Positions 38,406 through 47,221 of a DNA stretch of 64,000 bases are shown here, piece after piece (the stretch's first letter is position 1; each line of letters begins with the position of its first letter). The notes under the pieces were generated by a model. The model saw only the letters and a list, made by a program, of their open reading frames with translations, was not told the DNA's origin and made no database searches. A program made the position numbers and the translations under genes. The stretch is from Nocardioides sp. GY 10113 (lineage in GTDB: Bacteria > Actinomycetota > Actinomycetes > Propionibacteriales > Nocardioidaceae), in contig NZ_STGK01000015.1 of NCBI RefSeq assembly GCF_004919105.1, positions 42,168-106,167 on the forward strand, written 5' to 3'.

Positions 38406-40145
38406 TCAGTTCTGAACGCCGATCAGGCCGAGCTCCGCGTACGACGACGACGCGGCGGTCGTCGTGAACCCGGTCACCTTGGAGCCGTGCAGCCAGTTGA
38501 ACTTCGTGGCCTCGAGCGGGATGTAGGCGTAGGTCTCGCCCAGCACCTTGTCGGCCTCCTTGAGGAACTCCGTCTGCTCGTCGACGTCCTCGGCGTTGGC
38601 GGCCTGGTCGACCAGGGCCTCGAAGTCGTCGTTCTGGTAGCAGCCGTAGTCCTGGCCGCAGGTGGCGGCGGAGACGTTCGGACGCGAGTCGAACAGCGGC
38701 GGCAGCACCGTCATGGCCGACGGCCAGTCAGCACCCCAGCCGGCCCACATCAGGTCGACGTCCTTGTCCGGGGACGAGATCACGTCGTAGTAGGTGTCGC
38801 TCAGACCGTCGAGCTCGACCTTGAAGCCAGCGGCCTCCCAGCTCTCCTGCAGGATCGCCATCGCCTTGTCGGTGGTGGGCGACTTCTGGTAGGCGAGCTT
38901 GATCGGGTACGGCAGCTTCTCGCCGGACTCCTCGAGCAGCGCCTTGGCCGCCTCCGGGTCACCGTTGTTGTCGTTGTCGTTCGCGAACGCCGGGTTCGGC
39001 TCGGAGCCGGGGACGTCGGCGGCGATGACGGTCTCGGCCGGAGCGGCGGCGGTCTCGCCACCGAGGGCCTTGACGTAGCCGTTCAGGTTGGTCGCGACCG
39101 CGAGGGCCTCACGCACCTTGACGTTGGTGATCGTCTTGGAGTTCGGCACCAGGTACGACACGTACGGCGAGAGGACGTTGGTGTAGCGCTCCTCGACCGG
39201 GCCGGAGATCTGCGGCATCTGGTTCGGAGCCAGACGCGCGGTGGTGATCGCGTACTGGTCGTTGCCGGCGTCCTGGATCAGGCGGTCGTTGAAGAGCTCA
39301 CCGGCGGTGTCCGACGGGTTGATCTGCCACTCGATCGTGTCCGGCAGCGCGAGGCGCAGGGCCTCCGGGTCGTCGGTGGTCTCGTCGTACTCGTCGTTGC
39401 GGACCAGCGTGGCGCCCTTGTTCTTGTCCCAGGTGCCGCCCTCGACCTTGTACGGGCCGTTCGACAGGATCTTCCACTTGGAGCGGTCGCCCTCGTCGAA
39501 GGACTCCTTGTACGGGTCCGTCATCATCATGCCCGCGATGGCCTGCGGGAAGTCGGCCCACGGCTTGTTGAAGTGGAAGGTGATGGTCTTGCCCTCACAC
39601 GACACGGCCTTCTCGAACTCGGCCTGCTGCTCCGGGGTCGCCTTGTAGGGACCCGGGTAGTCCTCCACGTCGATGTAGCTCAGCGTGTAGTTCGGGCCAC
39701 CGATGATGACGTCGTTGGCGAAGACACGGCTGGTGCCGTACTGGACGTCCTCGCACGTGATGTCCGAGCCGTCCTCCCACTTGACGCCGTCCTTCAGCGT
39801 GAACGACCACACCTTGCCGCCGTCGCTGGAGGTACCGGTGTCGGTCGCCAGGTCGGGGACCGGCGTGGTGGCCACGGACGCGTCCTCCGACATCGGGAAC
39901 GCGAGCAGGCCGCGGTAGAACACGCGACGCCAGTTCGCGAGCTGCACACCGTAGTAGATGCGCTGCGGGTCCGAGCTCTCGAAGGGGAAGTGCTGCAGGT
40001 AGTACAGCGTGCCCCCCTTGGTGCCCTCGGCCGACGTGCCCCCAGTGCTGCTGTCGTCGTCGGACCCACCCCCGCACGCGGCGAGTGCCAGGCCAAGGGC
40101 GGACGCGGCGCTGGCCGCAACCACCCGCCTCAGATTCTTACCCAT
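38406..40145 (-). CDS. Oligopeptide ABC transporter substrate-binding lipoprotein (family 5)
   Basis: Extracellular binding protein, 579 residues. The ATG at 40145 has a perfect AAGGAGG seven bases upstream; the frame is open further but without such a site. Residues 1-25 form a lipoprotein signal ending LAACGGGSDDDSS, with Cys as the lipid anchor. SBP_bac_5 features include FTLKDGVKWEDGSDITCEDV, ILSNGPYKVEGGTWDKN, NVKVREALAVATNL and DLMWAGWGADWPSA. It binds peptides, or possibly other oligomers such as opines; the ligand is not predictable. Confidence 0.94.
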   Translation of the reverse strand: MGKNLRRVVAASAASALGLALAACGGGSDDDSSTGGTSAEGTKGGTLYYLQHFPFESSDPQRIYYGVQLANWRRVFYRGLLAFPMSEDASVATTPVPDLATDTGTSSDGGKVWSFTLKDGVKWEDGSDITCEDVQYGTSRVFANDVIIGGPNYTLSYIDVEDYPGPYKATPEQQAEFEKAVSCEGKTITFHFNKPWADFPQAIAGMMMTDPYKESFDEGDRSKWKILSNGPYKVEGGTWDKNKGATLVRNDEYDETTDDPEALRLALPDTIEWQINPSDTAGELFNDRLIQDAGNDQYAITTARLAPNQMPQISGPVEERYTNVLSPYVSYLVPNSKTITNVKVREALAVATNLNGYVKALGGETAAAPAETVIAADVPGSEPNPAFANDNDNNGDPEAAKALLEESGEKLPYPIKLAYQKSPTTDKAMAILQESWEAAGFKVELDGLSDTYYDVISSPDKDVDLMWAGWGADWPSAMTVLPPLFDSRPNVSAATCGQDYGCYQNDDFEALVDQAANAEDVDEQTEFLKEADKVLGETYAYIPLEATKFNWLHGSKVTGFTTTAASSSYAELGLIGVQN

Positions 40146-40224
40146 CAACTTCCTCCTTGGATGTGCGGGCCCGAGATACTCCGCACGTACGGCGACGGGA
40201 TGCCACCGGTGTCGTGGATGTGCA

Positions 40225-40251
40225 CGGTGACCGCCCCCGCGGCGGTCACCG
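40225..40251 (-). terminator. Intercistronic hairpin overlapping the OppC-like stop codon
   Basis: CGGTGACCGCC (40225-40235) and GGCGGTCACCG (40241-40251) form a perfect 11-bp stem with a 5-base loop. The stop codon of the permease (40246-40248) lies within it. It precedes the binding-protein gene by 80 bases and may stabilise or partly terminate the mRNA. Confidence 0.65.
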
Positions 40252-41250
40252 GTTGCCCTTGGGATCAAGGGCGTCGCGAAGGCCGTCTCCGACGAGGTTG
40301 AAGGAGACGACGATCAGCGCGATCAGGGCCGCCGGGAAGAAGAAGTACAGGAACGCGGAGTCCGCGTACCGCAGCGCATCCGTGAGGATGTTCCCGAGCG
40401 TCGGGGTGGGCGGCGAGATGCCGACACCCAGGTAGCTCAGCGCCGCCTCGGCGGAGACGAACGCCGGCATCATGAGCGTGAAGGTGACCAGGATCGGGGC
40501 CCACAGGTTCGGCAGGATCTCCTTGAAGTAGATCCGCCGCCGGGACGCCCCCATCATCTGCGCGGCCTGGACGAACTCGCGCTCGCGCAGCGAGAGCACC
40601 TGACCCCGCACGATGCGCGCGATGCTGGTCCAGCCGAAGAGACCGAGGACCACGATCACGTAGACCGCGGCAGCCGGGTTGCCCGGCGGGATGTGCACGA
40701 CCTCCTCCAGGAAGGCCAGTCCGACCGTGGCCAGCGCCAGCAGCATCAGGGTCTGCGGGAAGGCGAGCGTGAGGTCGATGGTGCGACCGATGATGGCGTC
40801 GGCCCAACCGCCGGCGGCACCGGAGACGATGCCGAGCACGATGCCGAGCGTCATCGCGATCGCGGTCGCGCAGATCGCGATGCCCAGCGAGAACGTGGTG
40901 CCGTACCAGAGGCGGGCCAGCGCGTCGCGCCCCGTGCCCGGCTCGACCCCGAGCCAGTGGTCCCAGGACATGCCGCTGTTGCCGCCGATCGGAAGCCCGA
41001 ACTCGTCGAGCAGGTCCGTGTCGTTGGCCAGCGGGTCGATCAGGCCGGTCATCACCACGATCGGCGCGGCGATCGCCATCAGCGTGAAGATCACGACGAT
41101 CACGAGCGAGACCATCGTGAGCTTGTCCTTGCGCAGGCGAGCCATCGCCAGCTGCATCGGCGACTTGCTGACGACCACCGTGCCCTCGTCGGGCTCGTGC
41201 GCCTCGCCGGCGGCCAGGTGGCTGTCAAGGTCACTGCTCGGCGCGGTCAT
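40246..41250 (-). CDS. Oligopeptide/dipeptide ABC transporter permease (OppC-like)
   Basis: Second permease, 334 residues, starting MTAPSSDLDSHLAAGEAHEP from the ATG at 41250, which has GAGGTGGGA just upstream. A cytoplasmic tail is followed by the first helix (about 45-68, MVSLVIVVIFTLMAIAAPIV), the conserved HWLGVEPGTGRDALARLWYG segment, four or five more helices and the EAA loop EREFVQAAQMMGASRRRIYF. It is the first gene of opp, an unusual order (C-A-B-D-F). Confidence 0.93.
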   Translation of the reverse strand: MTAPSSDLDSHLAAGEAHEPDEGTVVVSKSPMQLAMARLRKDKLTMVSLVIVVIFTLMAIAAPIVVMTGLIDPLANDTDLLDEFGLPIGGNSGMSWDHWLGVEPGTGRDALARLWYGTTFSLGIAICATAIAMTLGIVLGIVSGAAGGWADAIIGRTIDLTLAFPQTLMLLALATVGLAFLEEVVHIPPGNPAAAVYVIVVLGLFGWTSIARIVRGQVLSLREREFVQAAQMMGASRRRIYFKEILPNLWAPILVTFTLMMPAFVSAEAALSYLGVGISPPTPTLGNILTDALRYADSAFLYFFFPAALIALIVVSFNLVGDGLRDALDPKGNR

Positions 41251-41278
41251 TCCCACCTCGGTCTTATCGCTTGCATAC

Positions 41279-41308
41279 GGCGGTGCACGACGCAGGTCGT
41301 GCACCGCC
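41279..41308 (-). promoter_or_regulatory. Perfect 13-bp hairpin between aspS and the opp operon
   Basis: GGCGGTGCACGAC (41279-41291) and GTCGTGCACCGCC (41296-41308) are perfect inverted repeats with a 4-base loop, 28 bases upstream of the first opp ATG. It may terminate hisS-aspS transcripts, act as an operator, or shape the opp leader. TATTCT on the minus strand about 24 bases further upstream (near 41337) is a possible -10. No T-run follows. Confidence 0.6.
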
Positions 41309-41398
41309 AGCAACACTAAGACGGTCCGGCTGAGAATAGATGCCGGGGCGATAACAGTTTGATCTCGACGGCCAGCAAGGCCTACCGCGATCGGCGGC

Positions 41399-43165
41399 TC
41401 AGTCGGTGGATTCCTTCGCCGGCACCGCGTCCACACCGGCTTCCTTCCGCTGCTCGGGGGTGATCGGCGCCGGCGCCGCGGTGAGCGGGTCGTACCCCCC
41501 ACCGGACTTCGGGAAGGCGATGACGTCGCGGATCGACTCGCTCCTGGACAGCAGCGCCACGATCCGGTCCCAGCCGAAGGCGATGCCGCCGTGGGGCGGT
41601 GCGCCGTACTTGAACGCCTCGAGCAGGAAGCCGAACTTCTCCTCCGCGTCGGCCGCGCTGATCCCCATCACCTCGAACACCCGCTTCTGGATGTCCTCGC
41701 GATGGATTCGGACCGACCCGCCGCCGATCTCGTTGCCGTTGCAGACGATGTCGTAGGCCCAGGCCAGGGCGTTCCCGGGGTCCTTGTCGAAGGCCTCCAG
41801 GTCCTGGGGCGAGGTGAACGCATGGTGCACCGCGGTCCACGCGCCGCTGCCCACGGCGACGTCGCCGGCCGCGGTGGCCTCGTCCGCGGGCTCGAACAGC
41901 GGGGCGTCGACGACCCACAGGAAGCTCCAGGCGTCCTCGTCGATCAGGCCGCAGCGGCGACCGATCTCGAGGCGCGCGGCGCCGAGCAGCGCCCGGCTGG
42001 ACTTCACCGCGCCGGCGGCGAAGAAGATGCAGTCCCCCGGCTGCGCGCCGACATGCGCGGCCAGGCCCGCCCTCTCCGCGTCGCTCAGGTTCTTGGCGAC
42101 CGGGCCGGTCAGCTCGCCGTCCTCCTGGATCAGCACGTAGGCGAGCCCGCGCGCACCGCGCTGCTTGGCCCACTCCTGCCAGGCGTCCAGCTGCTTGCGC
42201 GGCTGGCTGGCGCCGCCCGGCATCACCACGGCGCCGACGTACGGCGCCTGGAAGACCCGGAACGTGGTGTCGGCGAAGTACTCCGTGCACTCCACCAGCT
42301 CCTGGCCCATCCGCAGGTCCGGCTTGTCCGAGCCGTAGCGGGCCATCGCCTCGGCGTACGTCATCCGCGGCAGCGGCAGCGGCAGGTCGTGGCCGATCAG
42401 CTTCCACAGGGCGGCGACGATCTGCTCGGCGAGCGCGATCACGTCGTCCTGCTCCACGAAGCTCATCTCGATGTCGAGCTGGGTGAACTCCGGCTGCCGG
42501 TCGGCGCGGAAGTCCTCGTCCCGGTAGCAGCGCGCGATCTGGTAGTACCGCTCCATCCCGGCGACCATCAGCAGCTGCTTGAACAGCTGCGGGCTCTGCG
42601 GCAGCGCGTACCAGCTGCCCGGGGCCAGGCGCGCGGGCACCAGGAAGTCGCGAGCGCCCTCGGGCGTGCTGCGGGTCAGGGTCGGGGTCTCGATCTCGAC
42701 GAACCCGTGCCCGTCGAGGACCTCGCGCGCGGCGCGGTTGACCTTGCTGCGCAGCCGGATCGTCTCGCCCGGGCCGGTGCGGCGCAGGTCCAGGTAGCGG
42801 TGGCGCAGCCGCGCCTCCTCCCCCACCTCGACGTGGTCGCTGATCGGGAACGGCAGCGGCGCGGCGGCGCTGAGCACCTCGACCTCGGCGGCGACGACCT
42901 CGATCTCACCCGTCGCCATGTTCGGGTTCTCGTTGCCCGCCTTGCGGGCGATCACCTCGCCGGTGACCTTGAGGCAGTACTCGGCGCGCAGGTGGTGGGC
43001 GACCTCCTCGTCGCGGATCACCACCTGGACCAGTCCGCTGGACTCGCGCAGGTCGATGAAGGCGACACCGCCGTGATCGCGGCGGTTGGCCACCCAGCCG
43101 GCCAGCGTCACGGTCTGACCGACGTGCTCGGGGCGCAGGCTGCCGGCGTCATGGGTGCGGATCAC
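41399..43165 (-). CDS. aspS: Aspartyl-tRNA synthetase
   Basis: Class II synthetase of bacterial type, 588 residues. It has an N-terminal anticodon-binding OB fold (GWVANRRDHGGVAFIDLRES), motif 2 RCYRDEDFRADRQPEF, the bacterial GAD insertion (about 290-400), and motif 3 GGIAFGWDRIVALL. The GTG start overlaps the hisS stop (GTGA). Whether it also charges tRNA-Asn cannot be read from the sequence. Confidence 0.97.
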   Translation of the reverse strand: MIRTHDAGSLRPEHVGQTVTLAGWVANRRDHGGVAFIDLRESSGLVQVVIRDEEVAHHLRAEYCLKVTGEVIARKAGNENPNMATGEIEVVAAEVEVLSAAAPLPFPISDHVEVGEEARLRHRYLDLRRTGPGETIRLRSKVNRAAREVLDGHGFVEIETPTLTRSTPEGARDFLVPARLAPGSWYALPQSPQLFKQLLMVAGMERYYQIARCYRDEDFRADRQPEFTQLDIEMSFVEQDDVIALAEQIVAALWKLIGHDLPLPLPRMTYAEAMARYGSDKPDLRMGQELVECTEYFADTTFRVFQAPYVGAVVMPGGASQPRKQLDAWQEWAKQRGARGLAYVLIQEDGELTGPVAKNLSDAERAGLAAHVGAQPGDCIFFAAGAVKSSRALLGAARLEIGRRCGLIDEDAWSFLWVVDAPLFEPADEATAAGDVAVGSGAWTAVHHAFTSPQDLEAFDKDPGNALAWAYDIVCNGNEIGGGSVRIHREDIQKRVFEVMGISAADAEEKFGFLLEAFKYGAPPHGGIAFGWDRIVALLSRSESIRDVIAFPKSGGGYDPLTAAPAPITPEQRKEAGVDAVPAKESTD

Positions 43166-44538
43166 TTCGGGGTCTCCTTGGGGGATGTGGTGGTGCGGGT
43201 GATGCGGGGACGCAGGTCCTCACTCGGAGGCTCCCACGTCTGCGGGTCAGCGGCGAACTGCTCGCCGCTGCGGATGTCCTTGACCTGGTCGGCGCTGCCC
43301 GGTTCGTCGGGGTTCCGGGGGAACCAGACGAAGGGGATGCCACGCCGCTCGGCGTGGCGGATCTGCTTGCCGAACTTCTGCGCGGAGGGGGCGACCTCGC
43401 AGGGGATGCCGCGGCCGCGCAGCGCGGTGGCGACCGCTTCGCTGGCCGGCCGCGACTCCTCGTCGGTCAACGCGACCAGCACCGCGCTGGGGACCGACCG
43501 GTCCGCACGGATCCCGGTCTTCGCGATCAGGGGCACGACCACCCGGCTGACGCCGAGCGAGATGCCCACGCCCGGGTAGGTGGTGCGACCGTCGCTGGCC
43601 AGCGCGTCGTAGCGGCCACCGGAGCAGATCGAGCCCATCGACTCGTACCCCTCCAGCCGGGTCTCGAAGACGGTGCCGGTGTAGTAGTCCAGGCCGCGGG
43701 CGATCGACAGGTCGGCGGTGACGGTCACCCGGTCGCCGGCCAGGTCGGCGACCCCCCGGACCAGGCGGGCGAGCTCGTCGAGGCCCTCCGCGAGCAGCGG
43801 GTGCTCCACCCCCAGCGCCTGGACCTTGCCGACGAACGAGTCGTCGTCGGTGGCGATCGTGGCCAGCGCCAGGACCCGGTCGGCGGTGGCCGCGTCGATG
43901 CCGCCCTCGGTGGTGAGCAGCTCGTGGACCTTCTCGGTCGGCAGCTTGTCGAGCTTGTCGACCAGCCGCATCACCTCGTCGGTGTCCGACACGCCGAGGC
44001 CGAGGTAGAAGCCCTGGATCAGCTTGCGGTTGTTCACCTGCAGCCGGAACCGCGGCAGGAAGTCGAGGCGGGTGAGCGCGTCGACCATCACCCGGGTGAC
44101 CTCGACGTCGTGGTGGAAGCCGAGCGAGTCGCGCCCGATCACGTCGACGTCGGCCTGCAGGAACTCGCGGTAGCGGCCCTCCTGCGGCCGCTCGCCGCGC
44201 CACACCTTCTGGATCTGGTAGCGCCGGAACGGGAACTCCAGCTTGCCGGCGTTCTCCAGCACGTAGCGGGCGAACGGCACGGTCAGGTCGAAGTGCAGGC
44301 CCATCCCGGCGTGACCCTCGGCGGACTCCTCCTGCAGCCGGCGCAGCACGTAGACCTCCTTGGAGGTGTCGCCCTTGCGCAGCAGCTGGTCCAGCGGCTC
44401 GACGGCGCGGGTCTCGATGCCCGCGAACCCGTGCAGCTCGAACGTCGTACGGAGGATGTCGATCACCTGCTGCTCCACCACGCGCTGGGCGGGCAGCAGC
44501 TCGGGGAACCCGCTCAGCGGGGTCGGCTTGGCGCTCAT
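43162..44538 (-). CDS. hisS: Histidyl-tRNA synthetase
   Basis: Class II synthetase, 458 residues. Motifs seen are FRRYQIQKVWRGERPQEGRY (motif 2), the histidine-specific SIARGLDYYTGTVFE, GSICSGGRYDALAS, and a C-terminal anticodon-binding domain ending near TWEPPSEDL. The C-terminal tail (RPRITRTTTSPKETPK) is a short basic extension. It is coupled to aspS by a GTGA overlap. Confidence 0.97.
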   Translation of the reverse strand: MSAKPTPLSGFPELLPAQRVVEQQVIDILRTTFELHGFAGIETRAVEPLDQLLRKGDTSKEVYVLRRLQEESAEGHAGMGLHFDLTVPFARYVLENAGKLEFPFRRYQIQKVWRGERPQEGRYREFLQADVDVIGRDSLGFHHDVEVTRVMVDALTRLDFLPRFRLQVNNRKLIQGFYLGLGVSDTDEVMRLVDKLDKLPTEKVHELLTTEGGIDAATADRVLALATIATDDDSFVGKVQALGVEHPLLAEGLDELARLVRGVADLAGDRVTVTADLSIARGLDYYTGTVFETRLEGYESMGSICSGGRYDALASDGRTTYPGVGISLGVSRVVVPLIAKTGIRADRSVPSAVLVALTDEESRPASEAVATALRGRGIPCEVAPSAQKFGKQIRHAERRGIPFVWFPRNPDEPGSADQVKDIRSGEQFAADPQTWEPPSEDLRPRITRTTTSPKETPK

Positions 44539-44557
44539 CGGGATTTCTCTGGGTCCT

Positions 44558-45268
44558 TTACAGGCCTCGGGTGACGCGAGCCGCGTCGCCCGTGTCGAGC
44601 AGGTCGAGGAGGTACGGGTTGGTGGCGCGCTCGCGCCCGATCGTGGTCTGCTCGCCGTGGCCGGGCAGGACGGCGATGTCGTCGTCCAGCGGCAGCACCT
44701 TCGCGGCGAGCGAGCGCAGCATCGTCGGATGGTCGCCGCCCGGGAGGTCGGTGCGGCCGATCGAGCCGGCGAACAGGAGGTCGCCGGAGAACATCACCTG
44801 CGAGATGCCCTGGTCGCCGTACGGGGTCCGGAAGGTGACCGACCCGCCGGTGTGCCCCGGCGTGTGGTCGACGGTCAGCTCGAGTCCGGCCAGCTCCAGC
44901 GTGCGGCCGTCGGTGAGCTCCTGCACGTCGTCGGGCTCGGCCCAGGTGTAGTCGCCGCCGAGCAGCATCTGGGAGGTCTCGCGGCTCATCCCGGCCATCG
45001 GGTCCGTGAGCAGGTGCCGGTCCGCCGGATGCACCCACGCGGTCGCGTCGTAGGTGCCCGCCACGGGGGCGACCGACCACATGTGGTCGATGTGGCCGTG
45101 GGTGAGCAGCACCGCGACGGGCTTGAGCCGGTGCTCGCGAACGACCTCGGCAACGCCCGCTGCGGCGTCCTTCCCCGGATCGATCACCACGCACTCGGCG
45201 CCCGGTCCGGTGGCCGCGACATAGCAGTTCGTACCCCACGGTCCTGCGGGGAAGCCGGCGATCAGCAC
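44558..45268 (-). CDS. MBL-fold metallo-hydrolase (glyoxalase II-like)
   Basis: 236 residues with the metallo-beta-lactamase fold: VLLTHGHIDHMWSV (HxHxDH metal site near 55-60), VDHTPGHTGGSVTF and MFSGDLLFAGSIGRTDLPG. Relatives hydrolyse S-lactoyl-thiols or similar thioesters; since actinobacteria use mycothiol, the natural substrate may not be glutathione-based. It lies upstream of hisS-aspS as in other actinobacteria and is divergent from the DUF349 gene. The GTG start lacks a ribosome site and is probably leaderless. Confidence 0.9.
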   Translation of the reverse strand: MLIAGFPAGPWGTNCYVAATGPGAECVVIDPGKDAAAGVAEVVREHRLKPVAVLLTHGHIDHMWSVAPVAGTYDATAWVHPADRHLLTDPMAGMSRETSQMLLGGDYTWAEPDDVQELTDGRTLELAGLELTVDHTPGHTGGSVTFRTPYGDQGISQVMFSGDLLFAGSIGRTDLPGGDHPTMLRSLAAKVLPLDDDIAVLPGHGEQTTIGRERATNPYLLDLLDTGDAARVTRGL

Positions 45269-45314
45269 CGACCCAGCCTATCGGCCGGGCCGATCGGCAC
45301 TAGCATGGCCCACT
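45269..45314. promoter_or_regulatory. Compact divergent leaderless promoters with a palindrome between them
   Basis: In the 46-bp gap, minus-strand TAGGCT (45280-45275) lies six bases before the metallo-hydrolase GTG, and plus-strand TAGCAT (45301-45306) lies eight bases before the DUF349 GTG. Between them is ATCGGCC-G-GGCCGAT (45280-45294), a perfect 15-bp palindrome touching the first -10. Neither gene has a Shine-Dalgarno sequence. This looks like a shared operator controlling both directions. Confidence 0.5.
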
Positions 45315-46541
45315 GTGACTTACTCGGAGTGGGGACGTGTCGAGACTGACGGCACCGTCTACGTGAAGACGACCGATGGCGAGCGAGCGGTCGGCCAGGT
45401 CCCGGACGCGACCCCGGAAGAGGCCCTTGCCTTCTTCACGCGGCGCTTCGAGAGCCTGGCCGTCGAGGTCGATCTCCTGCACCGCCGCGTGAACTCCGGC
45501 GTGCTCTCACCCGAGGAGGCGGCCACCGCGGTCAAGACCGTGCGCGCCCAGGTGACCGACGCCAACGCCGTCGGCGACCTGGCCGGACTGAGCGCCAAGC
45601 TGGACGAGCTCGGCCCGGTCATCGCCACCCAGCGCGACGCGCGACGCGCCGAGAAGGCGCGCCGGTCCTCGGAGGCCAAGGAGGCCAAGGAGGCGCTGGC
45701 CAGCGAGGCCGAGCGGATCGCCGGCGGCCGCGACTGGAAGCACGGCGCCAACCGGCTGCGCGAGCTCCTCGAGCAGTGGAAGCAGCTCCCCCGCCTGGAC
45801 CGGAGCACCGACGACGAGCTCTGGAAGCGCTTCTCCTCGGCCCGCTCCGCCTACACCAAGGCGCGCAAGGCCCACTTCGCCGAGCAGGACGAGCGACGCG
45901 AGGGCGCGCGTGTCGTCAAGGAGCGTCTGGTCGCCGAGGCGGAGTCGATCGCCGGTTCCACGGAGTGGGGCCCCACCGCCGGCCGGTACCGCGACCTGAT
46001 GCGCCAGTGGAAGGCCGCCGGCCCCGCACCCAAGGCGATCGACGACCAGCTGTGGGCCCGCTTCCGCGCCGCGCAGGACCAGTTCTTTGGCGCCCGCGAC
46101 GAGGCCAACGCCGCGCTGGACGCCGAGTTCGCCGAGAACGCCGTGGTGAAGGAGCAGATCCTGGTCGAGGCCGAGGCGCTGCTGCCGGTCACCGACCTCG
46201 ACGCGGCCAAGGCGGCCTTCCGCGATCTCGCGGATCGCTGGGACGAGGCCGGCAAGGTCCCCCGCGACCGGATCAAGGAGCTCGAGGGCCGGATGCGCAC
46301 CGTCGAGCAGGCGATCCGCAAGGTCGAGGACGAGCAGTGGCGGCGTACCGACCCGGAGAAGTCGGCCCGCGCCGACGACATGGTCGCCAAGCTCGAGGCC
46401 GCGATCGCCGAGGCCGAGGTCCAGCTCGAGAAGGCCCGGGCGTCCGGCAACGAGAAGAAGATCCGCGAGCTCGAGGACAACCTCGAGGGTCGGCGGTCGT
46501 TCCTGGAGATGGCGAAGCGCGCCAGCGCCGACTTCAGCTGA
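45315..46541 (+). CDS. DUF349-repeat protein
   Basis: 408 residues on the plus strand. Repeated segments of about 70 residues share W and charged positions (RDWKHGANRLRELLEQWKQL, TEWGPTAGRYRDLMRQWKAA, DLDAAKAAFRDLADRWDEAG), each typical of DUF349. The C-terminus is a coiled coil (AAIAEAEVQLEKARASGNEK). DUF349 proteins are widespread in actinobacteria, commonly near rel and hisS; the biochemical function is not established. It starts at a GTG directly after a -10 hexamer, so it is likely leaderless. Confidence 0.9.
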   Translation: MTYSEWGRVETDGTVYVKTTDGERAVGQVPDATPEEALAFFTRRFESLAVEVDLLHRRVNSGVLSPEEAATAVKTVRAQVTDANAVGDLAGLSAKLDELGPVIATQRDARRAEKARRSSEAKEAKEALASEAERIAGGRDWKHGANRLRELLEQWKQLPRLDRSTDDELWKRFSSARSAYTKARKAHFAEQDERREGARVVKERLVAEAESIAGSTEWGPTAGRYRDLMRQWKAAGPAPKAIDDQLWARFRAAQDQFFGARDEANAALDAEFAENAVVKEQILVEAEALLPVTDLDAAKAAFRDLADRWDEAGKVPRDRIKELEGRMRTVEQAIRKVEDEQWRRTDPEKSARADDMVAKLEAAIAEAEVQLEKARASGNEKKIRELEDNLEGRRSFLEMAKRASADFS

Positions 46542-46627
46542 GGTCGCCGCGCGCCCGCTCGCTGAGTGCACCAACGTCGGGGCCCACGTCCGGGTCCGAC
46601 GGTCGAGATCAGACATCAGGAGAAACC

Positions 46628-47134
46628 GTGCCCGTACGCCGCCGACTCGCCAGGCTGTCACTGCTGACGGCGATGATCATCCCCGTCGCGATCCTCACCG
46701 CACCCCTGAGCCCGGCACAGGCGGTCGCCGGCACAGCCGCGGAGTGCCATTGGATCAACCAGGGCGGGATGTCGGCGAAGAAGATCTGCACCGACTACAA
46801 CAGCTCGTTCCCGGGCTCGCGGGTGCATGGCGACATCAGCGGCTGGATGCCCAACATCAGCGCCCCCCAGTACACGATCAACCTGGAGCTGTGGGACACG
46901 AAGAAGGACGGTCACTGCACCTGGATCCAGGTGCGCAAGATCAAGAGCTCCTTCAACCTCAACTACATGGAACCGGGCAGCAAGGTGTGCGGCCTGGGCG
47001 AGTCGAAGCTGATCAACGTTGAGCACATCGGCACCGCCGCCGGCACGCTGAAGATCCTCCACTGCCGCGACACCGACGCGGGCGGCAAGACCTGCACCGT
47101 CTTCGCGCGCCAGGTGATCAAGCAAGGGCTCTAG
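46628..47134 (+). CDS. Secreted six-cysteine protein, unknown function
   Basis: 168 residues from a GTG with CAGGAG six bases upstream. Signal peptide: basic VRRRLARLS, hydrophobic LLTAMIIPVAILTAPL, cleavage probably after SPAQAVAG. The mature part (about 130 aa) has six cysteines (AECHW, KKICTD, DGHCTW, SKVCGL, LHCRD, KTCTV) able to form three disulfides, and no recognised domain. It is downstream of the DUF349 gene on the same strand and convergent with rel. The 86-bp gap before it shows nothing definite. Confidence 0.75.
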   Translation: MPVRRRLARLSLLTAMIIPVAILTAPLSPAQAVAGTAAECHWINQGGMSAKKICTDYNSSFPGSRVHGDISGWMPNISAPQYTINLELWDTKKDGHCTWIQVRKIKSSFNLNYMEPGSKVCGLGESKLINVEHIGTAAGTLKILHCRDTDAGGKTCTVFARQVIKQGL

Positions 47135-47221
47135 GCCGGGAGGGCACCACGCCCGCTCCGACGCACCGAGATCGAGCTCAGCGAGCCGCCGGGTGCCGCA
47201 GGACGCTCACTCGGTCACGTG

